Positions 9,058 to 18,596 of a stretch of 59,672 nucleotides of DNA are shown here, in pieces (the stretch's first letter is position 1; each line of letters begins with the position of its first letter). Source of the DNA: an uncultured Bacteroidia bacterium (GTDB taxonomy: Bacteria > Bacteroidota > Bacteroidia > NS11-12g > UBA955); the NCBI GenBank assembly GCA_943788195.1, contig CALSPH010000001.1:1-59672 (forward strand). The letters run 5' to 3'. The notes below the pieces were generated by a model. The model did not search any database, had not been told where the DNA came from, and saw only the letters and a program-made list of their open reading frames with translations. Made by a program: the position numbers and the translations under genes.

Positions 9058-10329
9058 ATGGAATTTACACAAGATTGGGCACAACAAAAGGATCAACAGG
9101 ATTCGTTGCATCGGTTTAAAGATGAATTTTATTTCCCACAACATGAAGGAAAACCAGTTATCTATTTAACTGGGAATTCCTTGGGCCTGCAGCCGAAACA
9201 AACCCAAGCCTATATTCAAGAGGAATTGGATGCTTGGAAAGAATTGGGCGTGGATGGTCATTTCGAAGGCAAACGCCCTTGGATGGAGTACCATAAATTT
9301 TTTGCAGAAAAAATTGCTAAAATCGTAGGAGCGGACAAAAAAGAAGTAGTGGTCATGAACAACCTTACGGTGAACCTCCATATTCTTTTCGCCAGCTTTT
9401 ATCGTCCTACCGCAACACGCCATAAAATTATCATGGAGGGTGGTGCATTTCCAAGTGATATGTATGCAGTAGAATCGCAAGTAAAACATCATGGATTTAA
9501 CCCTTCCGAATCGATTATTGAAGTAACTCCTCGAGCAGGCGAAAACGCCTTACGTGATGAAGATATTATTGCAGCAATTGAAGAACATGGTGCTGAAACT
9601 GCCTTGGTCTTCTTTAGTGGAGTTCAATATTTCACGGGCCAAGTTTTTGATATGGAGTCTATCACCAAAGCAGCCCATAAAGCGGGTGCCTTTGCCGGAT
9701 TTGATCTGGCGCATGCCGCTGGTAATATTAAACTAAATTTACATGATTGGAATGCTGATTTCGCAGCATGGTGCAGTTATAAGTACCTTAACTCAGGTCC
9801 AGGTGGGGTATCGGGAATTTTCGTGCACGAAAAACATGGGAACAATCCTAAAACACCTCGATTTGCAGGTTGGTGGGGCTATCAAGAATCCACCCGTTTT
9901 CAAATGAAAAAAGGGTTTATTCCTGAACCAGGGGCGGCAGGATGGCAATTGAGTAATGCCCCAGTATTTTCTATGATTCCTCATTTGGCTTCATTGGATT
10001 TATTTGATGATGCAGGCATGGATAATCTGGTTGCTAAACAAAAAGAAATTACCGCATACTTGGAGTTTGTACTTGCAGAATCTGCGCCTCAATTAAAGGT
10101 AATTACACCTGAAAGTAGAGGCAGTCAATTGAGTATTCTAACCGATAAAAACGGCAAGCATCTATTCGACTACTTAACTAAAAATGGGGTAATCACAGAT
10201 TGGCGCGAACCCCATCTAAGTGACATGGAGTTTGGTGTAATTCGAATGGCCCCTGTGCCCATGTATACTTCGTTTGAGGATATATATAATTTAGGAATGA
10301 TATTATCGAAGTATCAAGCGCCTGCTTAA
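9058..10329 (+). CDS. kynU: Kynureninase
   Basis: The 423-residue PLP enzyme cleaves kynurenine to anthranilate and alanine, or hydroxykynurenine to 3-hydroxyanthranilate for NAD synthesis. Family signatures are YLTGNSLGLQP near residue 36, GHFEGKRPWMEYH, VVVMNNLTVNLH, the FDLAHAAGN block that includes the PLP-contacting Asp, and the Schiff-base lysine in CSYKYLNSGPGG (K242). Length and motif order fit cytosolic kynureninase throughout. No other kynurenine-pathway gene is nearby. It follows the TrpF-like gene by 9 nt, and its stop codon overlaps the next start by one base, so it is likely in one operon with the genes on both sides. Confidence 0.95.
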   Translation: MEFTQDWAQQKDQQDSLHRFKDEFYFPQHEGKPVIYLTGNSLGLQPKQTQAYIQEELDAWKELGVDGHFEGKRPWMEYHKFFAEKIAKIVGADKKEVVVMNNLTVNLHILFASFYRPTATRHKIIMEGGAFPSDMYAVESQVKHHGFNPSESIIEVTPRAGENALRDEDIIAAIEEHGAETALVFFSGVQYFTGQVFDMESITKAAHKAGAFAGFDLAHAAGNIKLNLHDWNADFAAWCSYKYLNSGPGGVSGIFVHEKHGNNPKTPRFAGWWGYQESTRFQMKKGFIPEPGAAGWQLSNAPVFSMIPHLASLDLFDDAGMDNLVAKQKEITAYLEFVLAESAPQLKVITPESRGSQLSILTDKNGKHLFDYLTKNGVITDWREPHLSDMEFGVIRMAPVPMYTSFEDIYNLGMILSKYQAPA

Positions 10330-12104
10330 TGTTAAATACCTACAAAGAAAGGCTCAGCCAAACAGAGGAAAACCTGAGTAAAAGCGTTAAACAAAGTAAC
10401 CTCATCAGTACGATTCGCCTGATCCTAGGTGTCCTTTTTGTTATTTTTGGGTATCAATACTTTCAAGAACAACAAGTCGTTTATTTGGTGCTTAATATCC
10501 TCACATTGATTGGCTTTTTTATCCTTATTAAAGTCCATGGTAAATATCAATTTCAGAAAAAATTAAACGCTGCATTAGTCCGAGTGAACCAAGAAGAAAT
10601 TGAGTTTATCTCTAAAAGAAAAATGCCTTTTGATTCAGGCGAGAAATACTTAGCGCCCAATCATTTTTATGCGCATGATTTAGATATTTTTGGAGCATAC
10701 TCCCTCTATCAATATGTAAACCGCACTCAGTTAAAAATAGGAGCTGATTTTTTAAGTGATTACTTGTTAAAACAATCCTCCATAGACGAAATTAAAAACC
10801 GTCAAGAAGCCATTCTAGAATTGAATGACCTCTTGGATTGGCGACAGAATTACACTGCCCTGAGTATTACCACAAATGAGCAAGAAAATACCTTTGCCAC
10901 TTTAGGAAAATGGGCTAAAATCCCGTTAACCAAACCTCTAAACTGGATCCGTATCCTGGCGTTTGTTTTGCCCGCATTATTATTCATCTGCATGGGGTTA
11001 AACTACCTAGCGGGCATTGAACAATTTGGCAGATTCATCCAACCATTGGTTATTATTAATCTTTTGGTGGCATTCAGTCAGGTGAGATTTATTAAAAACG
11101 AACTCGTTCATTCTGATAACATTAGCAACACCTTTAAGAGTTATAGTTTACTGATTGAACAAATCGAAAACCAACCATTAAAAAGTAAAAAACTAACCGA
11201 ACTAAAATCAAAGTTACAAAGTGAGCATGGAACTTGCAGCCAAGCCATACATGAACTTTCAAAAATCTATTCTCAATTGGAGAACATGATCAATCCATTT
11301 GGTGCCATCTTTTTTAATGCCCTATTCATGTATCATGTGCATGCACTTTATAAGTTAAAGGTATGGAAGAAGCTTTACGCAAAAAATATTGCCCAATGGA
11401 TTGAGGTTATTGGAGAATTAGAGGCCTTAAATTCCTTATCCAATTTTAGTACCAACAACCCGCAGTTTGTGTTCCCTAGTCTGAATTCAGAAGAGAAGGT
11501 TGAGTTTAGCCAATTGGGACATCCTTTGCTCCCAGCTGAAAAAAGGGTAGACAATGACATCAATTACAATTCATTCAAGTACATCATTCTTACCGGTTCC
11601 AACATGTCTGGTAAGAGCACTTTTTTACGCAGTTTAGGCATTAACATGGTTTTAGCTCAAGCAGGCGCGCCTGTATGTGCCAAAGAAGCCAATATCCATC
11701 CCATGCCTATATTAGTTTCTATGCGCGTGAATGACTCATTGGGAGAAGGCGAGTCCTTCTTTTTTGCTGAGGTTAAGCGATTAAAGCAGCTGATGCAGGC
11801 CGCAGAAAAAGCAACCAGTTTTGTGCTTTTGGATGAAATTCTACGCGGAACCAATTCAGATGACAAACGCACGGGTACCGTGGAAGTAATTAAATCCATA
11901 ATTCAAAAAAACGCGTTGGGTGCTATTGCCACGCACGACTTAAAAGTTTGTGATACCACGCAGGATTTTCCTGGCATTTTGAGTAATAAATGTTTTGAAG
12001 TTAAGATTGAAAACAATGAATTGGTGTTTGATTACTCCCTTCGTGATGGGGTTTGTAAAAATAAAAGCGCAACCTTTCTAATGAAAAAAATGGGGGTGAT
12101 TTAA
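10329..12104 (+). CDS. Membrane-anchored MutS-family ATPase (MutS domain V protein)
   Basis: The 591-residue protein has two hydrophobic stretches near residues 25-68 and two more near 208-250, then a helical region and a C-terminal MutS-type ATPase. Walker A is GSNMSGKST (423-431), followed by DSLGEGESFFFAEVKRL, LLDEILRGTNSDD (Walker B) and ATHDL, all hallmarks of MutS domain V. The mismatch-recognition domains I-II of MutS1 and the Smr nuclease domain of MutS2 are absent. Membrane-anchored MutS-related proteins of this kind recur in Bacteroidota, and to my knowledge their role is not established. The start overlaps the kynU stop (TAATG). Mismatch repair itself should not be assumed. Confidence 0.85.
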   Translation: MLNTYKERLSQTEENLSKSVKQSNLISTIRLILGVLFVIFGYQYFQEQQVVYLVLNILTLIGFFILIKVHGKYQFQKKLNAALVRVNQEEIEFISKRKMPFDSGEKYLAPNHFYAHDLDIFGAYSLYQYVNRTQLKIGADFLSDYLLKQSSIDEIKNRQEAILELNDLLDWRQNYTALSITTNEQENTFATLGKWAKIPLTKPLNWIRILAFVLPALLFICMGLNYLAGIEQFGRFIQPLVIINLLVAFSQVRFIKNELVHSDNISNTFKSYSLLIEQIENQPLKSKKLTELKSKLQSEHGTCSQAIHELSKIYSQLENMINPFGAIFFNALFMYHVHALYKLKVWKKLYAKNIAQWIEVIGELEALNSLSNFSTNNPQFVFPSLNSEEKVEFSQLGHPLLPAEKRVDNDINYNSFKYIILTGSNMSGKSTFLRSLGINMVLAQAGAPVCAKEANIHPMPILVSMRVNDSLGEGESFFFAEVKRLKQLMQAAEKATSFVLLDEILRGTNSDDKRTGTVEVIKSIIQKNALGAIATHDLKVCDTTQDFPGILSNKCFEVKIENNELVFDYSLRDGVCKNKSATFLMKKMGVI

Positions 12105-12141
12105 AGAATGTATAATTCTTACAGCTTTTGACTTTAATATC

Positions 12142-12149
12142 TATTTTTG
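12142..12149 (+). promoter_or_regulatory. -7 promoter box TATTTTTG for gpmI
   Basis: A perfect TAnnTTTG match lies 17 nt before the gpmI ATG in the only gap of the 7.0-14.2 kb gene row. The expected leader is about 10-14 nt. Confidence 0.6.
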
Positions 12150-12166
12150 CACCAATCAAGTTTTAG

Positions 12167-13681
12167 ATGAATATTCAAAAGACCGCACTGATTATACTCG
12201 ATGGTTGGGGAATTGGGAATCAATCCAATAGTGATGCAATATATCATGCACATCCCAAATACTACAATTGGTTGATTGAGAACTATCCCAACAGCACATT
12301 AACCACTTTTGGCAATGCGGTTGGTTTGCCGGAAGGTCAAATGGGCAATTCTGAAGTGGGGCACATAAATTTAGGAGCCGGCAGGGTAGTTTGGCAAATG
12401 CTCGAGAAAATAAATCGGGCTTTTAGCAATAGAGAAATCAGGAACAATCCGGTGTTTAAAGATGTAATTGCCAGATCAACAGGCAAGCATATTCATTTAA
12501 TTGGATTGTTATCCGATGGTGGTGTGCATAGCTCCATTGAGCATATACTGGCAATGATTCGTATAGTGCGAGCTCAATCGTCTTCGCCTATTTACATCCA
12601 TGCTTTTTTAGATGGAAGAGATACCGATCCCAAAGGAGGGCAATCGTATTTAAGTCAGCTCCAACAAGTATGTGATGAAACGGGAGCGCAAATCAGCTCC
12701 ATAATCGGCAGATATTATGCCATGGACCGAGACAAAAGATGGGAAAGAACGCAGAGCGCGTATGAATTACTTGTGAATGGGTCTGGTGTTAAGAGCTCAA
12801 ATGCAATTGAAAAAGTAAAGGAGTTCTATACCAAAGGAATTACGGATGAATTTATGCAGGCCATCAAACTTTCAAACAAGGATGGTTCTTTATTGCCCAA
12901 TATACAGGATGGGGATACCGTGTTTAATCTAAACTTTAGAACAGACCGACCCCGACAAATTACTGAAATGTTGGTTGAACGAGACTTTAATGACCTCAAA
13001 ACAAAAAAACTGGATATCCATTATGTGGCCCTTACACGATACGATTCAACGTTCAACAACATCAAGGTGCTTTTCGAGGATGAAAATGTAGTGAATACCC
13101 TTGGAGAGTATTTATCAAAGAAGGGAATCCAACAATTACGCGCAGCAGAAACGGAAAAATACCCTCATGTTACCTTCTTCTTTAATGGTGGTAGAGAAAC
13201 CCCTTTTGAAGGAGAATTCAGGGAAATGGCTGCGAGTCCTAAGGTAGCAACCTACGATTTACAACCTGAAATGAGTGCAGTGGAGTTGACTGAATCGGTA
13301 TTGCCCTATTTTGAAAATGAGACTTCATTCATTTGTCTCAATTATGCGAATGCAGACATGGTAGGTCATACCGGAGATTATGCAGCCATTAAAAAAGCCA
13401 TTAACACCGTGGATACATGTCTGGAAAAAATTATAGCTAAAGGGCTCAAAAACAATTGGCACTTTGTGGTAATTGCCGATCATGGGAATGCTGATTTTGC
13501 GATTAATCAAGATGGCACACCAAATACACAACACAGCTTGAATCCGGTTCCCTGCATTTTTGTAGGAGATACATCCAAAACATTAATCAACGGAAAATTA
13601 GCGGATATAGCCCCAACCATTTTACATGAAATGGGTCTTGAAATTCCAGCAGAAATGGATGGTAATGTTATTATAAAATGA
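12167..13681 (+). CDS. gpmI: 2,3-bisphosphoglycerate-independent phosphoglycerate mutase
   Basis: The 504-residue alkaline-phosphatase-fold enzyme interconverts 3- and 2-phosphoglycerate in glycolysis, normally with two Mn ions. The N-terminal metal motif LDGWG (11-15) and the phosphoserine nucleophile S62 in GQMGNSEVGH are present, as are HAFLDGRDTDP, GRYYAMDRD, NFRTDRPRQI and the C-terminal metal cluster NYANADMVGHTG and ADHGNAD. The length is standard for the family. It has its own promoter box 17 nt upstream, and its stop overlaps the start of the next lipoprotein gene (ATGA). Confidence 0.97.
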   Translation: MNIQKTALIILDGWGIGNQSNSDAIYHAHPKYYNWLIENYPNSTLTTFGNAVGLPEGQMGNSEVGHINLGAGRVVWQMLEKINRAFSNREIRNNPVFKDVIARSTGKHIHLIGLLSDGGVHSSIEHILAMIRIVRAQSSSPIYIHAFLDGRDTDPKGGQSYLSQLQQVCDETGAQISSIIGRYYAMDRDKRWERTQSAYELLVNGSGVKSSNAIEKVKEFYTKGITDEFMQAIKLSNKDGSLLPNIQDGDTVFNLNFRTDRPRQITEMLVERDFNDLKTKKLDIHYVALTRYDSTFNNIKVLFEDENVVNTLGEYLSKKGIQQLRAAETEKYPHVTFFFNGGRETPFEGEFREMAASPKVATYDLQPEMSAVELTESVLPYFENETSFICLNYANADMVGHTGDYAAIKKAINTVDTCLEKIIAKGLKNNWHFVVIADHGNADFAINQDGTPNTQHSLNPVPCIFVGDTSKTLINGKLADIAPTILHEMGLEIPAEMDGNVIIK

Positions 13682-14205
13682 GGAGGCTATGCATTCTCTT
13701 CCTTTTAATTTTAGCCAGTTGTTCGGGTGAAATTAAACCCAAAGGATTCATTGAGTTAAGTATTGAAGAATGGGCTGACTCCTTATCTCGCAATACACAA
13801 GTTAAACTCACAAAGACTATTTACTCTTCAGGCATTTCAGAAGAACAGGAGATTAATAACATTGATTGGGAGGAAGAATTTGCCCTTTTTAGAAAGTACA
13901 ACTTGCAAAAAATAGAAAAAAAAGGCGATTTGATTTTTGATACCATCTTTGATGAACGTACGAATCGATACCTACTTAGAGGGATGCGGATTGAGCAAGG
14001 CCCTGGAATCCAAAGCCTTTATTTGGTGATGGATAGTCTTAGGCAATTATTGCAATTCAGGATCAGTGAAACCGAAGATACTTGGTTAAAAACATCCGAA
14101 CGAGAAGCATTCTGGAATACCGAAGGGGAATATAGCTACATTATAAAAACAGACTATTCTTATGCCAAAAATGAAGACCTTCAAATATTCGTAGCCTGGG
14201 AATAA
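13678..14205 (+). CDS. Lipoprotein of unknown function
   Basis: The 175-residue protein has a type II signal peptide (RRLCILFLLILASC) with the lipid-modified cysteine at C15. The mature part is acidic, with no motif I recognise. It overlaps the gpmI stop by 4 nt (ATGA), so translation is probably coupled. It is followed by a 129-nt convergent gap before ribE in which I see no clear terminator. Confidence 0.75.
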   Translation: MRRLCILFLLILASCSGEIKPKGFIELSIEEWADSLSRNTQVKLTKTIYSSGISEEQEINNIDWEEEFALFRKYNLQKIEKKGDLIFDTIFDERTNRYLLRGMRIEQGPGIQSLYLVMDSLRQLLQFRISETEDTWLKTSEREAFWNTEGEYSYIIKTDYSYAKNEDLQIFVAWE

Positions 14206-14334
14206 TCACAGGGAAATCTTAAACAATATGGAATAGTTCATGTTTTTGATTAATATTGCTTAAATCATTTAAAGCTATGGGCGAAACTGTTGGACACTTT
14301 CAGCTGTTAAGCAAGTCCCTGATTAAATATGGCT

Positions 14335-14916
14335 TTATCGCTTCATGAATTTAGCAAGGTATTTCCCAATGATGTCAAACTCTAAATTGACTGAATCTCC
14401 GGGTTGTATGTTTTTTAAATTCGTATGATCGTAAGTGTAAGGTATAATTGCAACAGAGAATGCCCCTTCAATACTCTCAACAACCGTTAGGCTGATTCCA
14501 TCAATGCATACGGAACCTTTCTCAACCGTAATATGTTCTTTATCGTTATAAATAAAATGAAGTAGCCAACTGCCCTCTTTATTTTCAACTGATGTACAGG
14601 TTGCGGTAGTATCTACGTGCCCTTGAACAATATGCCCATCAAACCGACCGTCTGCAGCCATACAACGCTCTACGTTAATCATATCGCCTTTCTTCCATGT
14701 GCTTATACTGGTGCGCTTAATTGTTTCAGCAATCGCTACCACCTGATATCTATTTCCAACCTGTGCAATAACCGTCAGGCAAACCCCATTATGCGCGAGG
14801 CTTTGATCCACTTTTAGCTCATTTCCAAAAGGTACGGTCAATTCAAAAACCAAATTTGTCCCTTCCATCTGAATGGATTCAATTTGTGCTTGGCCTTCTA
14901 TAATTCCCGTAAACAT
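14335..14916 (-). CDS. ribE: Riboflavin synthase, alpha subunit
   Basis: The 193-residue protein begins MFTGIIEG, the near-invariant start of the family, and contains two lumazine-binding repeats (about 1-95 and 96-190). Both repeats have the hydrophobic-LTV motif (GVCLTVI and GISLTVV), and the GHIVQGHVDTT segment joins them. It dismutates two 6,7-dimethyl-8-ribityllumazines to riboflavin plus the pyrimidinedione. The gene begins 1 nt after the stop of the GH3/beta-lactamase-fold gene and is probably cotranscribed with it. I see no FMN riboswitch-like leader. Confidence 0.95.
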   Translation of the reverse strand: MFTGIIEGQAQIESIQMEGTNLVFELTVPFGNELKVDQSLAHNGVCLTVIAQVGNRYQVVAIAETIKRTSISTWKKGDMINVERCMAADGRFDGHIVQGHVDTTATCTSVENKEGSWLLHFIYNDKEHITVEKGSVCIDGISLTVVESIEGAFSVAIIPYTYDHTNLKNIQPGDSVNLEFDIIGKYLAKFMKR

Positions 14917-14917
14917 A

Positions 14918-17791
14918 CTATTTCATTGCGTCATATATCGTTTCCTGGATTTTATCGCGATAATTCCCTCGAATTAACTTCCGATTATCCATACTCGGAT
15001 ACGTTCGATTACTTAAGAAAATATAAACAATATTGTTAGAAGGGTCTACCCATGCACAGGTTCCGGTGAAACCGGTATGTCCAAAGCTGACCATTGGGCA
15101 ACTCTCCGAGGTAGGGCTTGGTCTTCCTTTTTTACCTTCCGGTTTATCAAATAATAACCCCCTTCGTGACCTACTGCCATATTTCTTGGTAAACAAATAT
15201 AAGGTATGTGGGTTAATTAAATGTTGTTTTCCAAAATTTCCCCCATTCCTAAACATTTCACTTATCACCATAAGCTCTTGGCTGGTAGAGAATAGCCCAG
15301 CGTGACCGGATACACCACCAAGCATTGCTGCTGCCATATCATGCACATGTCCCTGAAGGGTTTGATTTCTAAAATAATTATCTTGCTCTGATGGAGAAAA
15401 TGAATCTTTCGAATATTGATTTCGCAGATTAAACCCGGTTCGTTGCAATCCCATAGGTTTATAAAACTGATCACTAACAAATGAATCCAAGGATTGTCCA
15501 GCAATATTTTCCATCAACTTTTTAAGTAGAATAAGACTTAAATCACTGTATTTATAGTAGCCATAATTTTTTAGCTTAACAGCATATATTTGATCATACA
15601 TTTTATTGCGGTAGTTGGTATCCATGTACATCTGAGATGCCACAGGAATCTGATAAGCCCCTTTCTTGGTACTAGAGTAGATTGAGCTAAAACTGTCTAA
15701 AGTAGCCTTGTAAAAAGGAATCCATGCTGGCAAACCTGCTTGATGAAGCATTAAATCACGCACCTTTACTCGACCAACAGCTTTCCCTTTTGTTTCAGGG
15801 ATATAGGCTGAAATCATCGTATCCAATTTTAGCATTCCTAAGTCATAAAGCTTCATCGCCATCAATCCTGAGGCATATACTTTTGTTAAACTTGCTAAAT
15901 CAAATATGGTATTTGGAGTTACCAATTGAGTACTGGTATAGGTATACTTACCAAATGACTTCTCGTAAATAACCTTACCATTTTTCGCGATTAATACCTG
16001 ACCACCTGGAGCTGCTCCCATATCAGTTACTTCGTGGATCAAGTAATCAATTCTCTTCAGCTTATTGGTATCAAATCCTTGTGCATGGGCCTCATATTGA
16101 TCAATTCCACTTTTAGCAAAATAAGACATCGGTAAGCTGTGGTCCATGGTAATGTTTTTAGGTTTGAACGGCAATTGGCCAATCATGGGCTTGAACCCCA
16201 AAGCCATCTCTGCCGCAGTTATCCTAAATATCGGGGCATCCTCATATGCCACCACAATGGTTTTATGACTGCTTAGGTATTTAGTTAAATATGGATTGCA
16301 AAACAAAAACACACCTACATCCTTCTCTTTATTAATTTCATTGGTAAAGCGCATTACGGCATCTCCAAATCCATACGATCTTGAGCTCCAGATGCTTGGA
16401 TTATGAAAAGAAAGAATAATCTTATCATACTTTTTTAATTTCGCCTTTAACCCTAAGCATGTTTTTATACTTGCTTTTGAAGACAAGGAGAATCGTGTTA
16501 CTTTTCTATTTTTACTTAAAAAAGTAGCAAACTCATTTGCACCAGATTCGCCAATACTAACCAAAGCATAATTTATCGAATCTTTTAAAGGCAAAAAGTC
16601 ATTCCCATTATGCACTAATGTGATACTTTGATTTGCCGCCATAGCCATTACATCAGATTTCTGAGCAATCGCTTTCAAGTCAGCTAAAATATCTCCAGTG
16701 GCGGTTAATTTACTTTTATTGAGCCCAACCCAGCGCTTGTAATACAAAATTTTCTTAACCTTCTGGTTTATATCATTTTCAGATAAGACACCATTTGCAA
16801 TTGCCTTTTTAATGGCGGCAAATGCAGTTGCGAAATCTTCTGGATAGAGCAGGATATCATTATCAGCAAGCAAAGCCTTCACTTCTGCCTGACCATTTTT
16901 GAAAAATTTGCTTACCCCTTTCATATTCAATGCATCCGTAAAAACCAACCCCTGGAAATTCATTTGATATCTCAATATATCTTTAACCACTTTCGGAGAA
17001 AGACTCGCAGGTAAATTCGGTGTATTGTCGATTGAAGGTATATGAATATGAGCAACCATAGTTGACATTACTCCACCATCGAAGATGTGTTTGAATGGAA
17101 AAAGTTCAATACTATCCAATTCAGCTCTACTTTGAGTTAAAATAGGCAAATCTAAATGAGAATCTGTTCCAGTATTTCCATGCCCAGGAAAATGCTTAGC
17201 ACAAGCAATAACACCTTCACTTTGCAGACCGTGTGCCACAGCTGTAGCCTTTTGTGCTACATTTTCTCGATTATCTCCAAAACTTCGGAAGCCTATAATG
17301 GGGTTATTGGGATTATTGTTTACATCTGTAACAGGAGCAAAACTGATATGAACACCCATTCTTTTCAATTCTGAGCCCATTGCTCTACCAGTTTCATAAG
17401 AAAGCACATTACTTCGTGCTGCCCCCAAGGTCATTGAATAAGGGTATTTAGGCGCTTCTTTAATTCGCATATTGACACCCCATTCCGCATCTTGCCCAAT
17501 GAACAAAGGCGTTTTTGAAATACTTTGATAATAATTAGTCAGGTACACTTGCTTGCCTACCGTTCCTTGAAAAAATATTAAGCCACCTACATGGTACTTT
17601 TTAATCGCATTTTCAATTTCAATCGTGTGACGATGATCTCGATTACTATAAGCTGCAATCATAAATAATTGCCCTATTTTCTCATCTAGGGTCATAGACT
17701 TGACCATACTATCTTCCCATGAACTCTTGTTTTGGGCACTTACCTGAATTGTAATAACAGTTAATATAAATATCAGTATTCTCTTCCTCAT
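14918..17791 (-). CDS. GH3 beta-N-acetylglucosaminidase (NagZ-like) fused to a serine beta-lactamase-fold domain
   Basis: The 957-residue secreted protein has a signal peptide (1-19, ending VSAQ). The GH3 domain (about 25-350) has the NagZ signature KHFPGHGNT (199-207), HLDLP, and the predicted nucleophile D286 in GLVFTDALNMKG. A GH3 C-terminal-like linker domain spans about 380-560. Residues about 585-957 are a class C beta-lactamase/transpeptidase-like domain with S634-x-x-K637 (SLTK), Y748-S-D and HTG (904-906) in place of KTG. NagZ enzymes cleave GlcNAc from muropeptides, so the two halves suggest a periplasmic peptidoglycan-recycling or remodelling enzyme. The substrate of the second domain (esterase, amidase or carboxypeptidase) cannot be told. 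The architecture recurs in Bacteroidota. It lies directly upstream of ribE. Confidence 0.9.
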   Translation of the reverse strand: MRKRILIFILTVITIQVSAQNKSSWEDSMVKSMTLDEKIGQLFMIAAYSNRDHRHTIEIENAIKKYHVGGLIFFQGTVGKQVYLTNYYQSISKTPLFIGQDAEWGVNMRIKEAPKYPYSMTLGAARSNVLSYETGRAMGSELKRMGVHISFAPVTDVNNNPNNPIIGFRSFGDNRENVAQKATAVAHGLQSEGVIACAKHFPGHGNTGTDSHLDLPILTQSRAELDSIELFPFKHIFDGGVMSTMVAHIHIPSIDNTPNLPASLSPKVVKDILRYQMNFQGLVFTDALNMKGVSKFFKNGQAEVKALLADNDILLYPEDFATAFAAIKKAIANGVLSENDINQKVKKILYYKRWVGLNKSKLTATGDILADLKAIAQKSDVMAMAANQSITLVHNGNDFLPLKDSINYALVSIGESGANEFATFLSKNRKVTRFSLSSKASIKTCLGLKAKLKKYDKIILSFHNPSIWSSRSYGFGDAVMRFTNEINKEKDVGVFLFCNPYLTKYLSSHKTIVVAYEDAPIFRITAAEMALGFKPMIGQLPFKPKNITMDHSLPMSYFAKSGIDQYEAHAQGFDTNKLKRIDYLIHEVTDMGAAPGGQVLIAKNGKVIYEKSFGKYTYTSTQLVTPNTIFDLASLTKVYASGLMAMKLYDLGMLKLDTMISAYIPETKGKAVGRVKVRDLMLHQAGLPAWIPFYKATLDSFSSIYSSTKKGAYQIPVASQMYMDTNYRNKMYDQIYAVKLKNYGYYKYSDLSLILLKKLMENIAGQSLDSFVSDQFYKPMGLQRTGFNLRNQYSKDSFSPSEQDNYFRNQTLQGHVHDMAAAMLGGVSGHAGLFSTSQELMVISEMFRNGGNFGKQHLINPHTLYLFTKKYGSRSRRGLLFDKPEGKKGRPSPTSESCPMVSFGHTGFTGTCAWVDPSNNIVYIFLSNRTYPSMDNRKLIRGNYRDKIQETIYDAMK

Positions 17792-17869
17792 TTTGCTTGC
17801 GCTAAAATAAGTAAAACAATAATTGTGCTGGAAATTAATTTACACGCATAATAGTCGATAAAATAACGG

Positions 17870-17877
17870 TATTTTTG
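17870..17877 (+). promoter_or_regulatory. -7 promoter box TATTTTTG, 8 nt from a start codon
   Basis: A perfect TAnnTTTG match lies in the divergent gap before the GT25 gene. The start codon follows after eight bases, so a very short or absent leader is predicted. Confidence 0.5.
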
Positions 17878-17885
17878 CTTCATAA

Positions 17886-18596
17886 ATGACCCGAATTCCA
17901 GCTTATATTATTCATGTCCAAGGGAATAAAAAGCGTAAGTTGTTTATGGACAAAAAAATTGCTCAACATAGTAGTTTAGGCTGGTCATACATCAACGATG
18001 GGAATATTGAAGATCTCGATGCATCCATTCTTGACACCTATTTTAAGGGTAAGATGCATAACAAAACTGCATTTACCAGTTGTGCTTACAAACATATTTT
18101 GGCAATGAAATCAGGCACAGCGAAAAACTGGTTTCTTGTGGTAGAAGATGATATCGAGTTCTATTCCAACTTCGAAGAAATACTTGAGAACATCTTAAAT
18201 GAGATTTCGGTGAAAGGAATCCACAACAGTATTATATCCTTAGAAGACAGTATTCCTAAATACATTTCAAAAAGTGACCGAAGAGCCAATCAATTTCTTT
18301 ATCCAAAAGAAGAAATGAGATTAGCAGGTGCATATCTTATGGATAGTGAGGCTGCCAAGAACGCACTGCAATTTATCACAGCATATAAATCTGAACTAAC
18401 GGCTGATTGGTTTTATACCCATTTGATAAAGATTAAAACCATCAATTGTTATTGGTCGCAGCCAGCCATTGCATGTCAAAAAAGTATTGATGGAGGTCTT
18501 CCTTCGTTGATTGACAACAAACCCAACGGACGGTTTAGGCAAATAAATTTTGGAATTCAGAAATGGATAAAAAAATTACGCGCCAACTTTAAATAA
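17886..18596 (+). CDS. Glycosyltransferase family 25
   Basis: The 236-residue protein begins IPAYIIHVQGNKKRK, the usual start of GT25 (LPS and beta-1,4-galactosyltransferase-like) enzymes. The family acid motif is VEDDI (86-90), preceded by SCAYKHILAM, which fits the S...H motif of the family. It lacks membrane segments and probably adds a sugar to LPS or another surface glycan on the cytosolic side. Its 3' end overlaps the convergent glycosyltransferase gene by 21 bp. The acceptor is unknown. Confidence 0.8.
   Translation: MTRIPAYIIHVQGNKKRKLFMDKKIAQHSSLGWSYINDGNIEDLDASILDTYFKGKMHNKTAFTSCAYKHILAMKSGTAKNWFLVVEDDIEFYSNFEEILENILNEISVKGIHNSIISLEDSIPKYISKSDRRANQFLYPKEEMRLAGAYLMDSEAAKNALQFITAYKSELTADWFYTHLIKIKTINCYWSQPAIACQKSIDGGLPSLIDNKPNGRFRQINFGIQKWIKKLRANFK

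Noticed and set aside
9166..9492. Minus-strand ORF of 108 codons inside kynU
   Set aside because: It lies wholly inside a well-supported kynureninase gene and has no recognisable domain.
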